Source: an uncultured Phocaeicola sp. (lineage in GTDB: Bacteria; Bacteroidota; Bacteroidia; Bacteroidales; Bacteroidaceae). From it: DNA of 64,000 nucleotides. The notes below the pieces were generated by a model. It worked only from the letters and a program-made list of their open reading frames with translations, made no database searches and had not been told where the DNA came from. The stretch spans positions 105,644 through 169,643 of the forward strand of contig CAOYQO010000004.1 of assembly GCA_948566455.1 (NCBI GenBank), in the 5' to 3' direction. The first letter of the stretch is position 1. Each line of letters begins with the position of its first letter. Positions 50,816 through 58,868 of the stretch are shown in pieces. Made by a program: the position numbers and the translations under genes.

Positions 50816-51832
50816 TTAACCCAAGAACCAAGAATATTTATTATCCAGTCCTTGTAATACATTGTTCAGTCCAACACTTACCTCTGTAGCATTTACCCCA
50901 CGTTGTAAATAGCTGTCTATGTAGCTGTTTTTGTTTGACTGTGTGAGTAAATTATGAAAATCAAAAAGAGATATAGCATTGTCTTTCATTCCAAAAACTT
51001 CATTGGTGTAATAATCACGACACACACTATTTATTTGGCTGTCAGTGATTAAAAGTCTTGGTATTGCTTTCTGTCTTGCAGGTGAAAGTGCCTGGTACAT
51101 TCTCATTCTGCCTACCACTTGTGCAAACTGTGTTTCAGATAGATAAGTATCTGATAATGTCTGCATCAAATGTATTTCTTTGGCAGCATTGAAGCCGTTA
51201 AGCAATTCCAGTACATTTCTGTAAAGTTCATTGATATTGGTTACTTCCATGTTGAACCTCACACCCTCACCGGTAAGAATCTGATTGGAACAAATTTTCA
51301 TTCTCCAGCCAATAAAGACGGAAAACTTTTCTAAGCCTTTGGAAGAACGGTACAGATTCAGGTCACTGTAATTTCTTACCCCACCTATGCACAGTTCAAG
51401 TTTTTGCCCTCTTATCGTTTCAAAAATGGTTGGAACAGTAAAAGCAAAAGCAAGTCTTTGATAGAATTGTGTCTTTTCACATTCCAACAGTTCACTTGCT
51501 TTCTTACCAAGTGCGGACGGTATTCTGCCACGTACTATATGTGAAACTCGTATTTCGGGAAAGCTCACCTTTTCACCTGCATAGAATGAACTTGCAGCCT
51601 CATGCACACAAGAAATAAAGTCTTGGTGTGAAATGGTTGATTCCAAGTTAGCCCAAGTAGGCACAACACATTTGTTTGCAAGTTCTTCCAGTGTGATAGA
51701 ATCTGTATTAGCTTCCAAGAAAGTAATACTTCGCGTTGCAGTTTCTTCCACAATTATAGTAGCTTCTTCTGCATACTCACCTAAATTCATTCTCTCTCTG
51801 TTCTCTGTTGGCATGATAACTAAATTATTCAT
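50816..51832 (-). CDS. DUF3871 family protein
   Basis: 338 residues. The pattern fits the Bacteroidota mobile-element family DUF3871: HIVRGRIPSALGKKASELL, LELCIGGVRNYSDLNLYR, SVFIGWRMKICSNQ, QFAQVVGRMRMYQALSP and a C-terminal NVLQGLDNKYSWFLG. Function is unknown. The middle of the domain recalls DUF932-type proteins found on mobile elements. It is cytoplasmic, with no signal or TM. It is transcribed alone behind a gap of 484 bp. Presence here supports the island being an integrative element. Confidence 0.8.
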   Translation of the reverse strand: MNNLVIMPTENRERMNLGEYAEEATIIVEETATRSITFLEANTDSITLEELANKCVVPTWANLESTISHQDFISCVHEAASSFYAGEKVSFPEIRVSHIVRGRIPSALGKKASELLECEKTQFYQRLAFAFTVPTIFETIRGQKLELCIGGVRNYSDLNLYRSSKGLEKFSVFIGWRMKICSNQILTGEGVRFNMEVTNINELYRNVLELLNGFNAAKEIHLMQTLSDTYLSETQFAQVVGRMRMYQALSPARQKAIPRLLITDSQINSVCRDYYTNEVFGMKDNAISLFDFHNLLTQSNKNSYIDSYLQRGVNATEVSVGLNNVLQGLDNKYSWFLG

Positions 51833-52316
51833 ATTGATAAAAGTTTAAATGATTAATAATTCTTTTTTATATCAATATACAGAGGGGGACTAAGGGGGTA
51901 GTACACTGTAAAGGCAGGCACTCTTATATATTTAAGGTTACTGATTGAATGGGGAGGGGGATTCTTATATTAAGTACCCTATATATTTGTTTTCTTGACT
52001 TTTAGCTAAACTGTATATAGGTGATTCTTTAGTCAGATAGTCTTTTTAATGTCATTAGCTGTATGTGGCATATTATAAAGTATGTGCTATATAACTCTTC
52101 CTAACGTGGAAATATTCAGGAAATCGGAATCGGGGAAAATGTACGGTTGTGGTTCTGCGCCAAAAATAAAAGCCGCAAGAATTTCCTGCGACTGTATATT
52201 ATTAGTTAGTACGAAAATTACTCTGTTTCATTAGTTATTAAGGTAGTTACCAACATTTCTTTCAATTTCTGTATCGGGTATAGAAAGACAAGATTTTCAA
52301 GTTTTGTTGGTAATAG
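51833..52316. other. Intergenic region upstream of the DUF3871 gene
   Basis: No gene seen. It holds two G-rich tracts on the plus strand (51881-51898 and 51951-51961), a TTACCAAC/GTTGGTAA inverted repeat bracketing 52245-52313 just behind the SF2-like gene, and an AAGCCGC..CCTGCGAC hairpin-like stretch near 52170. No TAnnTTTG element was found. Confidence 0.45.
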
Positions 52317-54047
52317 TCAGACTATCTCACTAATTAATTGATAACCTCTCTTTTTACCAACCCAGCAAGGGATAGCTTGGTAATAGTGATTGATTAGTTT
52401 AGGTTCTATCTTCTCTTCGGGGTGTATGTTCAACATCTCGAATATTCTCGTTAATTCATTAACTATTTTCTCATTGGAATACTTATTGCCGACCTTGAAT
52501 ATGTTCTTAACCAGTCTGACAACTTTATTCCCCTTACGTTGTGTCAGAATCATTTCTTCTTTGATATTCTTTTTGGAATAGTTAAGTTCTTCTATCCTCT
52601 CTTTGCCCAAAGTTTCAAACGCTTCCACAATGAACGGGTCAATCTTTCGCATATCATTGATATAGTCTAAGGCATATTCTGAATAGGGAGTTTCCATTTC
52701 ACCAAGTTGCTGTACTATTTTTCTGCGCTTGTCCTTTACCGAGCGTGCAGCCTTGATAATTTTTAATTTCTCGTCATTCTCATTATATTCGCAATTCTCA
52801 AATGTGGGATTGAAGAAATGGCAGTCATTGTACCAATTCATTATTTCTTGTCTTGATTGGTATCTGTTGTTTACCCATACGGAATTAATCTCATTGTCTA
52901 TGGCAAACCAGTTCTTTGTAAAGTCGGGATATAGAAATTTACGGAACGGTGCAGTTTCGAGAATCTCACCGAAAGCATTTCTGTATTCTTTGTAATCAGC
53001 ACTATTATATAATGTCTGAATTAAGTTGTAGGCAAATTCTTGTTCTGAAATATGCTTTTCTATTTGCTCTTTGGATTGAATTGCCATTTCGGGGTTTACC
53101 CTATAGATATGTGTTGCCGATTTTATACCATTACGGAATCTTCCGCAAATCTGTATGCAGTCCGTATCTATGTCAAGTATGGTATATTCGGAAATATAAG
53201 GGTCTGTAACCATTACCAAATCGGGCTGATAAGGCAAGTCCAAGTCGAATGCCGTAAAGAATCTGCCAGTGAAGAAATTATATTTCTTCATGGTATCTGC
53301 GCTCCAATCATTATAAGCATTATCAAAAGAGTATTCATTTTTCAGTTTCAAACGGCTTTTTGGCGCACAGTAAACGGTAGAATCCTCCAATATGCCAAAC
53401 TGTTTCATTATGGAGTAAATCATTACCACAGAATTGACGAAAAAACAGACAGTTCCCTCCTTGTGCTTTTCTAAATATTCACTTATTGCCTTGTTGATGT
53501 TATAAGTATGTGTAGCCGTAATTTCTTGTCTGTAGTCATAATCGGCACTTACTTCCACTGTTTCAAACTCTTTAAATCTTGGGTCACTGAATCCGATAGG
53601 AGTGGCGGAAACCAGTGCCTTGCCTTTGAAGCGGAAAAAGTCATTCATGGGCAGCACTATGTCTGTTCTGTAATCCACATCCTTGATTAATTGGTGGCAT
53701 TCATCCATCAACAGGAAGAAATGATTATAAATGTCAATGCCGCTGCAAGCTGTTTTTACCTTACCGAAACTTTCGGGAGTAGTCATTATCTTATGTAGTC
53801 TGTTATTAGTCAGATAATTGCGAATCTTATCTGTTGTGACATCTTCATAAACGCCTAACAGATTGCTGTATTTGCCGCATTTGCTTTTGATAACGGGTAC
53901 ATTAGGCACTACGATAATGGAATTTCTTTGGGTTTCAAGTTCCAAAGTGGTAGCACCACAACCGGGTATTCTTTTGGAAAGTATGCAGTTTGACGGAATC
54001 TCACTCATTACGTCAGACAGGTATTGACCTTTATTTAGAGTAATCAT
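52317..54047 (-). CDS. SF2-helicase-like protein with altered Walker A
   Basis: 576 residues. A DEAD/DEAH-type layout is visible: an N-terminal phosphate-loop region RIPGCGATTLEL (about 25-36), motif Ib-like MTTPESFG, motif II LLMDECHQL (DECH, about 113-121), motif III ALVSATPIG, and motif VI DCIQICGRFRNG (about 290-302). The Walker A Lys is replaced by Ala (GCGATT instead of GCGKTT), which should reduce or abolish ATP hydrolysis unless another residue substitutes. The C-terminal 220 residues are helical and unassigned. It overlaps the 143-aa gene upstream by 4 bp (ATGA), implying a joint function, perhaps in replication or mobilisation of the element. Confidence 0.7.
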   Translation of the reverse strand: MITLNKGQYLSDVMSEIPSNCILSKRIPGCGATTLELETQRNSIIVVPNVPVIKSKCGKYSNLLGVYEDVTTDKIRNYLTNNRLHKIMTTPESFGKVKTACSGIDIYNHFFLLMDECHQLIKDVDYRTDIVLPMNDFFRFKGKALVSATPIGFSDPRFKEFETVEVSADYDYRQEITATHTYNINKAISEYLEKHKEGTVCFFVNSVVMIYSIMKQFGILEDSTVYCAPKSRLKLKNEYSFDNAYNDWSADTMKKYNFFTGRFFTAFDLDLPYQPDLVMVTDPYISEYTILDIDTDCIQICGRFRNGIKSATHIYRVNPEMAIQSKEQIEKHISEQEFAYNLIQTLYNSADYKEYRNAFGEILETAPFRKFLYPDFTKNWFAIDNEINSVWVNNRYQSRQEIMNWYNDCHFFNPTFENCEYNENDEKLKIIKAARSVKDKRRKIVQQLGEMETPYSEYALDYINDMRKIDPFIVEAFETLGKERIEELNYSKKNIKEEMILTQRKGNKVVRLVKNIFKVGNKYSNEKIVNELTRIFEMLNIHPEEKIEPKLINHYYQAIPCWVGKKRGYQLISEIV

Positions 54048-54475
54048 AATCCTTTACTGTTTAGATAATCTATAAATTCATCGCTTCTCCTTATGCTGAA
54101 AAAGAGTTTTCCGAAACGGAACAGTCCCCTGAGTTTTATATAGGCTTCGGTTTCCCGTAGAAAAGGGATTCTTGCGATATTGTATTTCTGTTCTATCAGT
54201 CCTTTTACCACATCCTCTTGGAACTCGCTGCATAGCTTGGATAGTCTGGACGGGAATACTCCAAAATCCTCATAATCTCCCGTTTGCAGGTAGTTAAGAA
54301 TCCACTGCCAGCCTTGTGCGTTGAGTTGGTATCTTATACCCGTTACTCCTTGACTGCTTATCCATGCTTCACCGTTCACTTGGATGTAAAGCTGCTTGTG
54401 CTGCTTCATCAGTAGCTTCACTTGTCTGTGTGCAGCTTCATTGTTATATGTTTGGGCAAACTGTATCTGTTTCAT
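54044..54475 (-). CDS. Hypothetical protein, 143 aa, coupled to the SF2-like gene
   Basis: No recognised family. Basic and Gln-rich at the N-terminus (QVKLLMKQHKQLYIQVNG), then Trp/Tyr-rich (GWQWILNYLQTGDYEDFG), possibly a DNA-binding or partner protein. No TM or signal. Its stop overlaps the start of the SF2-like gene. It is preceded by a terminator-type hairpin (54491-54530), so transcription from the 195-aa gene upstream may be partly blocked. Confidence 0.6.
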   Translation of the reverse strand: MKQIQFAQTYNNEAAHRQVKLLMKQHKQLYIQVNGEAWISSQGVTGIRYQLNAQGWQWILNYLQTGDYEDFGVFPSRLSKLCSEFQEDVVKGLIEQKYNIARIPFLRETEAYIKLRGLFRFGKLFFSIRRSDEFIDYLNSKGL

Positions 54476-54490
54476 TTTCTCTGTTCCGAT

Positions 54491-54530
54491 TAAAAAGAAA
54501 GCCGAGAGAGCTTGTTCCCTCGACTTTCTT
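54491..54530 (-). terminator. Hairpin terminator/attenuator between island genes
   Basis: On the minus strand, GAAAGTCGAG and CTCGGCTTTC pair with one mismatch around a 12-nt loop, followed by TTTTTAA. It would limit read-through from the 195-aa gene into the 143-aa gene. Confidence 0.65.
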
Positions 54531-54543
54531 CCAAGCTGATTGT

Positions 54544-55131
54544 TTAGGCTACTTCATTCTGTTCGGGAACTTGTTGTTTGGCTTCCGATTCTGATTTCTT
54601 CATCCATTCGGGCTTGCAGGCTTCACAGATAAGGCTGTTCACTTCATCCGTTGCTTTCATGCAGAACTTCACATTCCCGTTGAACGTGGAAGAGAATCTC
54701 ACACAACGGTAACGCTCACCACCGTTGTTGTACCAGTCCGCTTCAATATAGCCCCTCATAGTGGAGTTTATGTACTGCTTGAACAGTTCCATTACCAAGT
54801 TTTCATTCTCTTTGGCAATTTCGACCTCATGTTCCTCCGCTTTGTAGTCGTGCAAACCGTTTATCATTTTAGCCATACCGAAATGTATTGCCGAAATAAG
54901 GTCTGCATCTCCTGCACCTTCAAAATGCTGTGTCATGCCGGTAGCGTAAACAACCGTAACCGATATAATCAGTTCACCTTTTGAGGATTGTTTGAAACGC
55001 ATATCTGTTCTGACGGGAAACATAAGGAATGCTTCTTTCAGTTCCTGCACGAATGCTGCACTTACTTTAGTGTTTTCTACTACGTTTTCTACTTCATTAT
55101 TTAACTCTTCTGTAAATTTAATATTCTTCAT
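54544..55131 (-). CDS. Hypothetical protein, 195 aa (island)
   Basis: Unrecognised. An acidic N-terminus (EELNNEVENVVENTKVSAAF) leads to a beta-rich middle (GELIISVTVVYATGMTQHFEG), a helical stretch and a Cys-pair ICEACKPEWMKK near the C-terminus. The two Cys separated by two residues could form half of a metal site. No TM or signal. It is separated by 246 bp from the gene on its right, and that gap holds four TGCGTAC-type sites. It may therefore be under control of an element-encoded repressor. Confidence 0.6.
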   Translation of the reverse strand: MKNIKFTEELNNEVENVVENTKVSAAFVQELKEAFLMFPVRTDMRFKQSSKGELIISVTVVYATGMTQHFEGAGDADLISAIHFGMAKMINGLHDYKAEEHEVEIAKENENLVMELFKQYINSTMRGYIEADWYNNGGERYRCVRFSSTFNGNVKFCMKATDEVNSLICEACKPEWMKKSESEAKQQVPEQNEVA

Positions 55132-55193
55132 AATTTCTAATTTTAAATGTTTAACGTGTTAATTATAATGTCATTAAAGAACTACTAAAGCTA

Positions 55194-55350
55194 TGCGTAC
55201 TTGCTTATTTGTTCCCTTTTGACATTGCAAAATTAGGTAGGAATTTAGGGGTAACAAAGCATTTTGCCTAATGCCCATGTGTGTAGAAAACGTGCCCGTT
55301 TCAGTACGCAAAAAAAATGCGTACCGAGAGAATAAGCCTTTCAGTACGCA
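55194..55350. promoter_or_regulatory. Cluster of four TGCGTAC/GTACGCA sites
   Basis: TGCGTAC at 55194-55200 and 55318-55324, and the inverse GTACGCA at 55304-55310 and 55344-55350. The middle two form a 7-bp inverted repeat around seven A. The words are GC-richer than the surrounding sequence, so chance is unlikely. They look like operator or replication-type iteron sites of the island. Confidence 0.55.
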
Positions 55351-55377
55351 TTCCTGCTATGTTTTTATGTATGTCGT

Positions 55378-56376
55378 TTATGAAACTACCATGTAGTTAT
55401 TAGCTATAACAGACGGAAATTCCTCGTTCTTGTATCTTCTAAGGAGATTGGATAACATTCTGTTCTTGTTGCCCTCCGAATCGTATTCTTCATTATATCT
55501 CTTGCCATCATAGCCCACTGTATAGATTAGCCTTGAAACAAGCATCATCTTGTCTTTAGATACCTTTACCCTTTTATTGGGTATGGTGGTAGCCTTTCTT
55601 CTTTCAATAAAGAACAGAAACATATCCGTAAACTTCCACTTCTTATAGGATATGTCAAGACTGGACTTGTCTGTAAAGCTGATTTTTGACGATAAGTCAT
55701 TTCTGATAAATCCCTCCAGACCTATGTCCTTTAATTGTTTAATCATGGTTTCTCTGTCTTGTTCACTATGTATAATATCGCTATATGTATTGACAAAATG
55801 CTGCAAGGCTGCCTGAATGATTCTGATTGTGTCCTCCCTTTCAACAACATAGCTTTTCTTGTTGCTCTTCCTTAAGGTGATACTTGTAGCTTCCAACAGA
55901 TTGGCATGAAAATAACTAAAGTCTTCCAATACGGACTTGTTCAATGTAGGTGCGTTTGTGCCAATATCCTCTATAAAGTCATATACGAACAGAAGTAGAT
56001 ACCAAAACTTGCTAACATCCAACTTATACGCTTCAATGGTATTCTGTAAATCTTCATTAGTTAGAAACTTCTCTTTGAAAGAATCATCCAGCTTTCTGTA
56101 TTCTCGTTTCTTGTATTCTTCCAAAGTTCCTTTGAATGTTTTCATTTCTTGGGTTCTCTCGTACCTTTCTTCAACGGATAAGTTTCTTTCCGCATATCTG
56201 TTGGCGAATATGGCAGGCGCGGAAGATTCTACGGGTATCATTCCCGTATCTGTTTCCGCATAATCGGGCAGGAAGTGATTGGCTACTTCCCATACATATT
56301 CTAAAAGTGGTTCATTTAGACATTTGTAGCTTTCATGCCAAGCCACTTTTAAATCGGGCAGTTCTTCTATTTCCAT
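55378..56376 (-). CDS. Hypothetical protein, 332 aa, downstream of AbiH
   Basis: Not recognised. Charged and helical, with several blocks of Lys/Arg/Glu (RYERTQEMKTFKGTLEEYKKREYRKLDD) and a hydrophobic stretch FWYLLLFVYDFIEDIG (about 143-158) that is not a convincing TM. No signal peptide. Its start is 11 bp behind the AbiH-like stop, so both are probably one operon. A two-gene defence module is a reasonable guess, but nothing in the sequence shows a nuclease, kinase or NAD-consuming motif. The two genes could also be unrelated cargo. Confidence 0.6.
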   Translation of the reverse strand: MEIEELPDLKVAWHESYKCLNEPLLEYVWEVANHFLPDYAETDTGMIPVESSAPAIFANRYAERNLSVEERYERTQEMKTFKGTLEEYKKREYRKLDDSFKEKFLTNEDLQNTIEAYKLDVSKFWYLLLFVYDFIEDIGTNAPTLNKSVLEDFSYFHANLLEATSITLRKSNKKSYVVEREDTIRIIQAALQHFVNTYSDIIHSEQDRETMIKQLKDIGLEGFIRNDLSSKISFTDKSSLDISYKKWKFTDMFLFFIERRKATTIPNKRVKVSKDKMMLVSRLIYTVGYDGKRYNEEYDSEGNKNRMLSNLLRRYKNEEFPSVIANNYMVVS

Positions 56377-56387
56377 TGTATGTTGTG

Positions 56388-57245
56388 TTAGATAAAAACT
56401 TTTTCTTTATCTGTATTTATAAGATTCACTCTGTTATATTGTCTAAATGAGGTTAGTTTGTTATTCGTTAATGAATCTAATTGTTGCATCATACAATGGT
56501 AGCCATTTTCTTTATAATAAAAGAGCCAAAATTCTTTATTGTTATCAGGTGAGAACTTGTTATATATGCAGCTGCTTTGAAAGAGATTGTTAAAATATGT
56601 ATGGTCCGTTTCTCCTAAAGAATGCCCAAAAATTACAATTGATTTTATTCTGTCATATAATTCAGAAAAATTAAGTGCCTTATATTTTATATTATATGCT
56701 TTGCGCAAAAAAACATGTTCTTTTTTTATTCTAGCATTATCTTCAACCCCCAATATTATATCATTATTAGATGCTTCTCCATGAACTTTTATTAATCTAT
56801 TATCTATATCTTCATCAGATAATCCGCATTGTTTTAATACCAGTCTTGTTGATGCAGTATAATTAAAATCTAAAATAATATTGTTTTTTGTTGAAGACAA
56901 ATTTGTAAGAACTTCATAAGCTGTAGAATTTTTATTTATACTTGAATAGTCAATACTATTAATATAAACGATTAATTGTTTACATAAAGCCTCATACTCA
57001 GCCTTGAATTTTGCGTTATTTTCATTTATCGAGTAAAGCTTTAACTCATTTTCTATATCTATCCAGTTTTGTAATTCTGCGTTTGCTTTTAGATAGATAG
57101 CTAATTGATTTTGCATATCCAACAAGACTTGAAATTCATCACTATTGACAAAATCCATATAGCTTGTGGATAAACCTAAACTTAAATCAAATCCATTCCC
57201 TATTATTAGAGCAGATTCGTATTTACTAAAATCAATATTTCTCAT
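56388..57245 (-). CDS. AbiH-family abortive infection protein
   Basis: 285 residues. Family hallmarks are present: an N-terminal nucleotide-binding-like IIGNGFDLSLGLSTSYMDF (about 13-31), LDFNYTAST (about 124-132), KVHGEASNNDIILGVED and the C-terminal IVIFGHSLGETDHTYF (about 206-221). AbiH proteins were described as phage abortive-infection factors in lactococci, and their molecular mechanism is not well established. The protein should be cytoplasmic. It is located directly next to the integrase at the right end of the island, a typical place for defence cargo, and is followed by a 332-aa unknown gene 11 bp away. Confidence 0.85.
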   Translation of the reverse strand: MRNIDFSKYESALIIGNGFDLSLGLSTSYMDFVNSDEFQVLLDMQNQLAIYLKANAELQNWIDIENELKLYSINENNAKFKAEYEALCKQLIVYINSIDYSSINKNSTAYEVLTNLSSTKNNIILDFNYTASTRLVLKQCGLSDEDIDNRLIKVHGEASNNDIILGVEDNARIKKEHVFLRKAYNIKYKALNFSELYDRIKSIVIFGHSLGETDHTYFNNLFQSSCIYNKFSPDNNKEFWLFYYKENGYHCMMQQLDSLTNNKLTSFRQYNRVNLINTDKEKVFI

Positions 57246-57314
57246 TCTGTTCTTTTTTGCAAAAATACAAAAATAACTCCCACTTACATTGCTGCATGTG
57301 GGATTATTTTGAAG

Positions 57315-58514
57315 TTAAAGTAAATTTTTCATTGCATTGTTTATCTGTTCATTATCGAAACTGTCTAAGTAAACTTGCGTTACTCGTTCCGAGCTGTGTC
57401 CCATAATCTGCCCGATGATAGCGGTTGATATACCTGCTTTCTTCATAATAGTAGCTTGGCTGTGTCTTGCAACGTATGTGGTGATTGGAATAGGTATGCC
57501 TAATTCTTCGCCAATCTGTTTTAAGCGTTTATTTACTTTGGTGATAACTTTATGCAGTCTGTTGGCTTTCTCTTGTTCTGTTTTATGCCTATTGGAGAAT
57601 ATCGGGAACAGATAAGAGTTGTTCTTGCTATGATACTTCTTAATAAGTTCAACTGCTTGCGGAACTAATGGTAGTTTGATGAGCTTACCCGTTTTGCTTC
57701 TTTTATAGACAAGTCTGTTGTCTATGATGTTCTTCTGTGTGAGGTTGGCTATATCCACAAAGTTAATGCCACCCATATAATAGGTGAAAGCAAACAAATC
57801 TATGGGTAGGCGCATAAATCTGTTGTCTGTCTGATATTGCAACACTCTGTTTATGTCTTCTTTGCTCAATGCTCTTTTGGCTGTCTCTTGATTCAACTTG
57901 GATACTTTGTATTTTTTGAAAGGGTAGTGTTCCGCTTTTACCATATCCTCTTGTATGGCATAATTATAGATGGTGCGCAATGTTCTGAATCGTATGCCGA
58001 TGGTATTTTCCGCAAGTCCGTTGTTTCTAAGCCATGTCTCGTATTTCTTTAGCCAAGCAACATCTATATCTGTGAAATGAATACTCAGGTGTTTATTGTA
58101 CTTGATGAGTGAATTGTACACTTGCTTAACGGAAAGCATATATCCACGTCTGTTTTCTTCTTGAAGAAGTCGGAGATACTCCTTAAATGCTTCTTCTACT
58201 GTTTTCGGTTTAACTGAATTAGAAATTTGCTCATTCAAAGTATTGGCTGTAAATAACTTATCTTCTGATTTCAGTTTAACTATTTCCGTTTCGTACTCTT
58301 TTTTCTTGTTAGCTATGAGTATGTTAATATGCTCTCTGTTAGAGCAATTCGATTTTGGAACATTCTTTTCAAAGTTCCAATGTTCCGCTTTTACAGACAC
58401 GCCAAGACTGACATACTTCTTTTTGCCATCCTTGCAGATACGAATCATAAGCGGATGTTCACCATTACTAAGAGTTTTTGACTTGTAACACAACACATTA
58501 ACCGTTGTAGCCAT
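57315..58514 (-). CDS. Tyrosine recombinase (island integrase)
   Basis: 399 residues. An arm-binding N-terminal domain (about 1-85: MIRICKDGKKKYVSLGVSV), a SAM-like core-binding domain (about 100-200), and a C-terminal catalytic domain. The latter has AFTYYMGGINFVDIANL, where the usual catalytic Arg (TGLR) is Gly-Ile-Asn in a subgroup-typical form. KRSKTGKLIKLPL supplies the beta-hairpin lysine, followed by ITTYVARHSQATIM (the Arg-His box) and IGQIMGHSSERVTQVYLDSF with the Tyr nucleophile. It is the Bacteroides-type integrase for the tRNA-Phe insertion. Two arm-like GGTTTAACTC repeats lie 11-32 bp upstream of its start, so it may bind its own promoter. Confidence 0.9.
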   Translation of the reverse strand: MATTVNVLCYKSKTLSNGEHPLMIRICKDGKKKYVSLGVSVKAEHWNFEKNVPKSNCSNREHINILIANKKKEYETEIVKLKSEDKLFTANTLNEQISNSVKPKTVEEAFKEYLRLLQEENRRGYMLSVKQVYNSLIKYNKHLSIHFTDIDVAWLKKYETWLRNNGLAENTIGIRFRTLRTIYNYAIQEDMVKAEHYPFKKYKVSKLNQETAKRALSKEDINRVLQYQTDNRFMRLPIDLFAFTYYMGGINFVDIANLTQKNIIDNRLVYKRSKTGKLIKLPLVPQAVELIKKYHSKNNSYLFPIFSNRHKTEQEKANRLHKVITKVNKRLKQIGEELGIPIPITTYVARHSQATIMKKAGISTAIIGQIMGHSSERVTQVYLDSFDNEQINNAMKNLL

Positions 58515-58524
58515 ATTGATTTCC

Positions 58525-58546
58525 GGTTTAACTCTTGGTTTAACTC
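58525..58546 (+). repeat. Paired GGTTTAACTC motif, right arm
   Basis: GGTTTAACTC at 58525-58534 and 58537-58546, spaced 12 bp, about 100 bp from the right att site. Mirrors the pair near the left end. Confidence 0.6.
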
Positions 58547-58644
58547 CGATAGTGAAAAGCGGCTAAAACTATGGAAGAACGGGGTAATATATAAAGAAAA
58601 AAGCAGCTACTTTAATTAGTAACTGCCTGATAATTAATCTTTTA

Positions 58645-58701
58645 AAAGTGGTGCCACCAGGAATCGAACCGGGGACACAAGGATTTTCAGTCCTTTGCTC
58701 T
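58645..58701. repeat. attR: 57-bp direct repeat (right end of island)
   Basis: Perfect copy of 44838-44894. It forms the 3' part of the intact tRNA-Phe, which therefore was restored by element DNA on insertion. Confidence 0.88.
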
Positions 58702-58721
58702 ACCAACTGAGCTATGGCACC
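58649..58721 (-). tRNA. tRNA-Phe (GAA)
   Basis: 73 nt. Acceptor stem GGTGCCA/TGGCACC, D-stem GCTC/GAGC, anticodon loop CTGAAAA with anticodon GAA, T-arm with GGTTCGATTCC, discriminator A. CCA is not encoded. A -7 element TACCTTTG precedes it by about 20 bp. Its 3' part is the integration target of the island. Confidence 0.95.
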
Positions 58722-58742
58722 ATTGTTTCTCTTTTGCGGTTG

Positions 58743-58750
58743 CAAAGGTA
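58743..58750 (-). promoter_or_regulatory. -7 promoter element of tRNA-Phe
   Basis: Minus-strand TACCTTTG matches TAnnTTTG. Transcription would start about 14 bp before the mature tRNA. Confidence 0.6.
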
Positions 58751-58868
58751 GTGAAACTTTTGGACTGTGCAAGGGCTTTGGGGATAAAAAACGCTGATAA
58801 TTGCCTATGTGGCTAAGTATCAGCGTTTATAATTTAATAAAAAAAGTGTTTTTTTATTCTTCTCCCTT

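Larger units (their letters stand above)
44838..58701. mobile_element. 13.9-kb genomic island integrated at tRNA-Phe
   Basis: The island is bounded by 57-bp perfect repeats. The intact tRNA is at the right end and the integrase is immediately inside it, the usual geometry of an element integrated into a tRNA 3' end. Nearly all genes read on the minus strand, and the sequence is visibly richer in A and T than its flanks. Matching pairs of GGTTTAACTC motifs with 12-bp spacing lie about 100 bp inside both ends (45005, 45017 and 58525, 58537). Cargo: AbiH-like protein, unknown proteins, SF2-like ATPase, DUF3871 protein, a mini-recombinase and a PBP-like lipoprotein. No relaxase, coupling protein or conjugation genes were recognised, so it may be an integrative element that needs help to move, or a decayed one. 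Confidence 0.85.

Noticed and set aside
44838..58701. Conjugative element with relaxase and mating genes
   Set aside because: No relaxase, coupling protein or Tra protein could be recognised. The SF2-like and DUF3871 proteins are not sufficient evidence.
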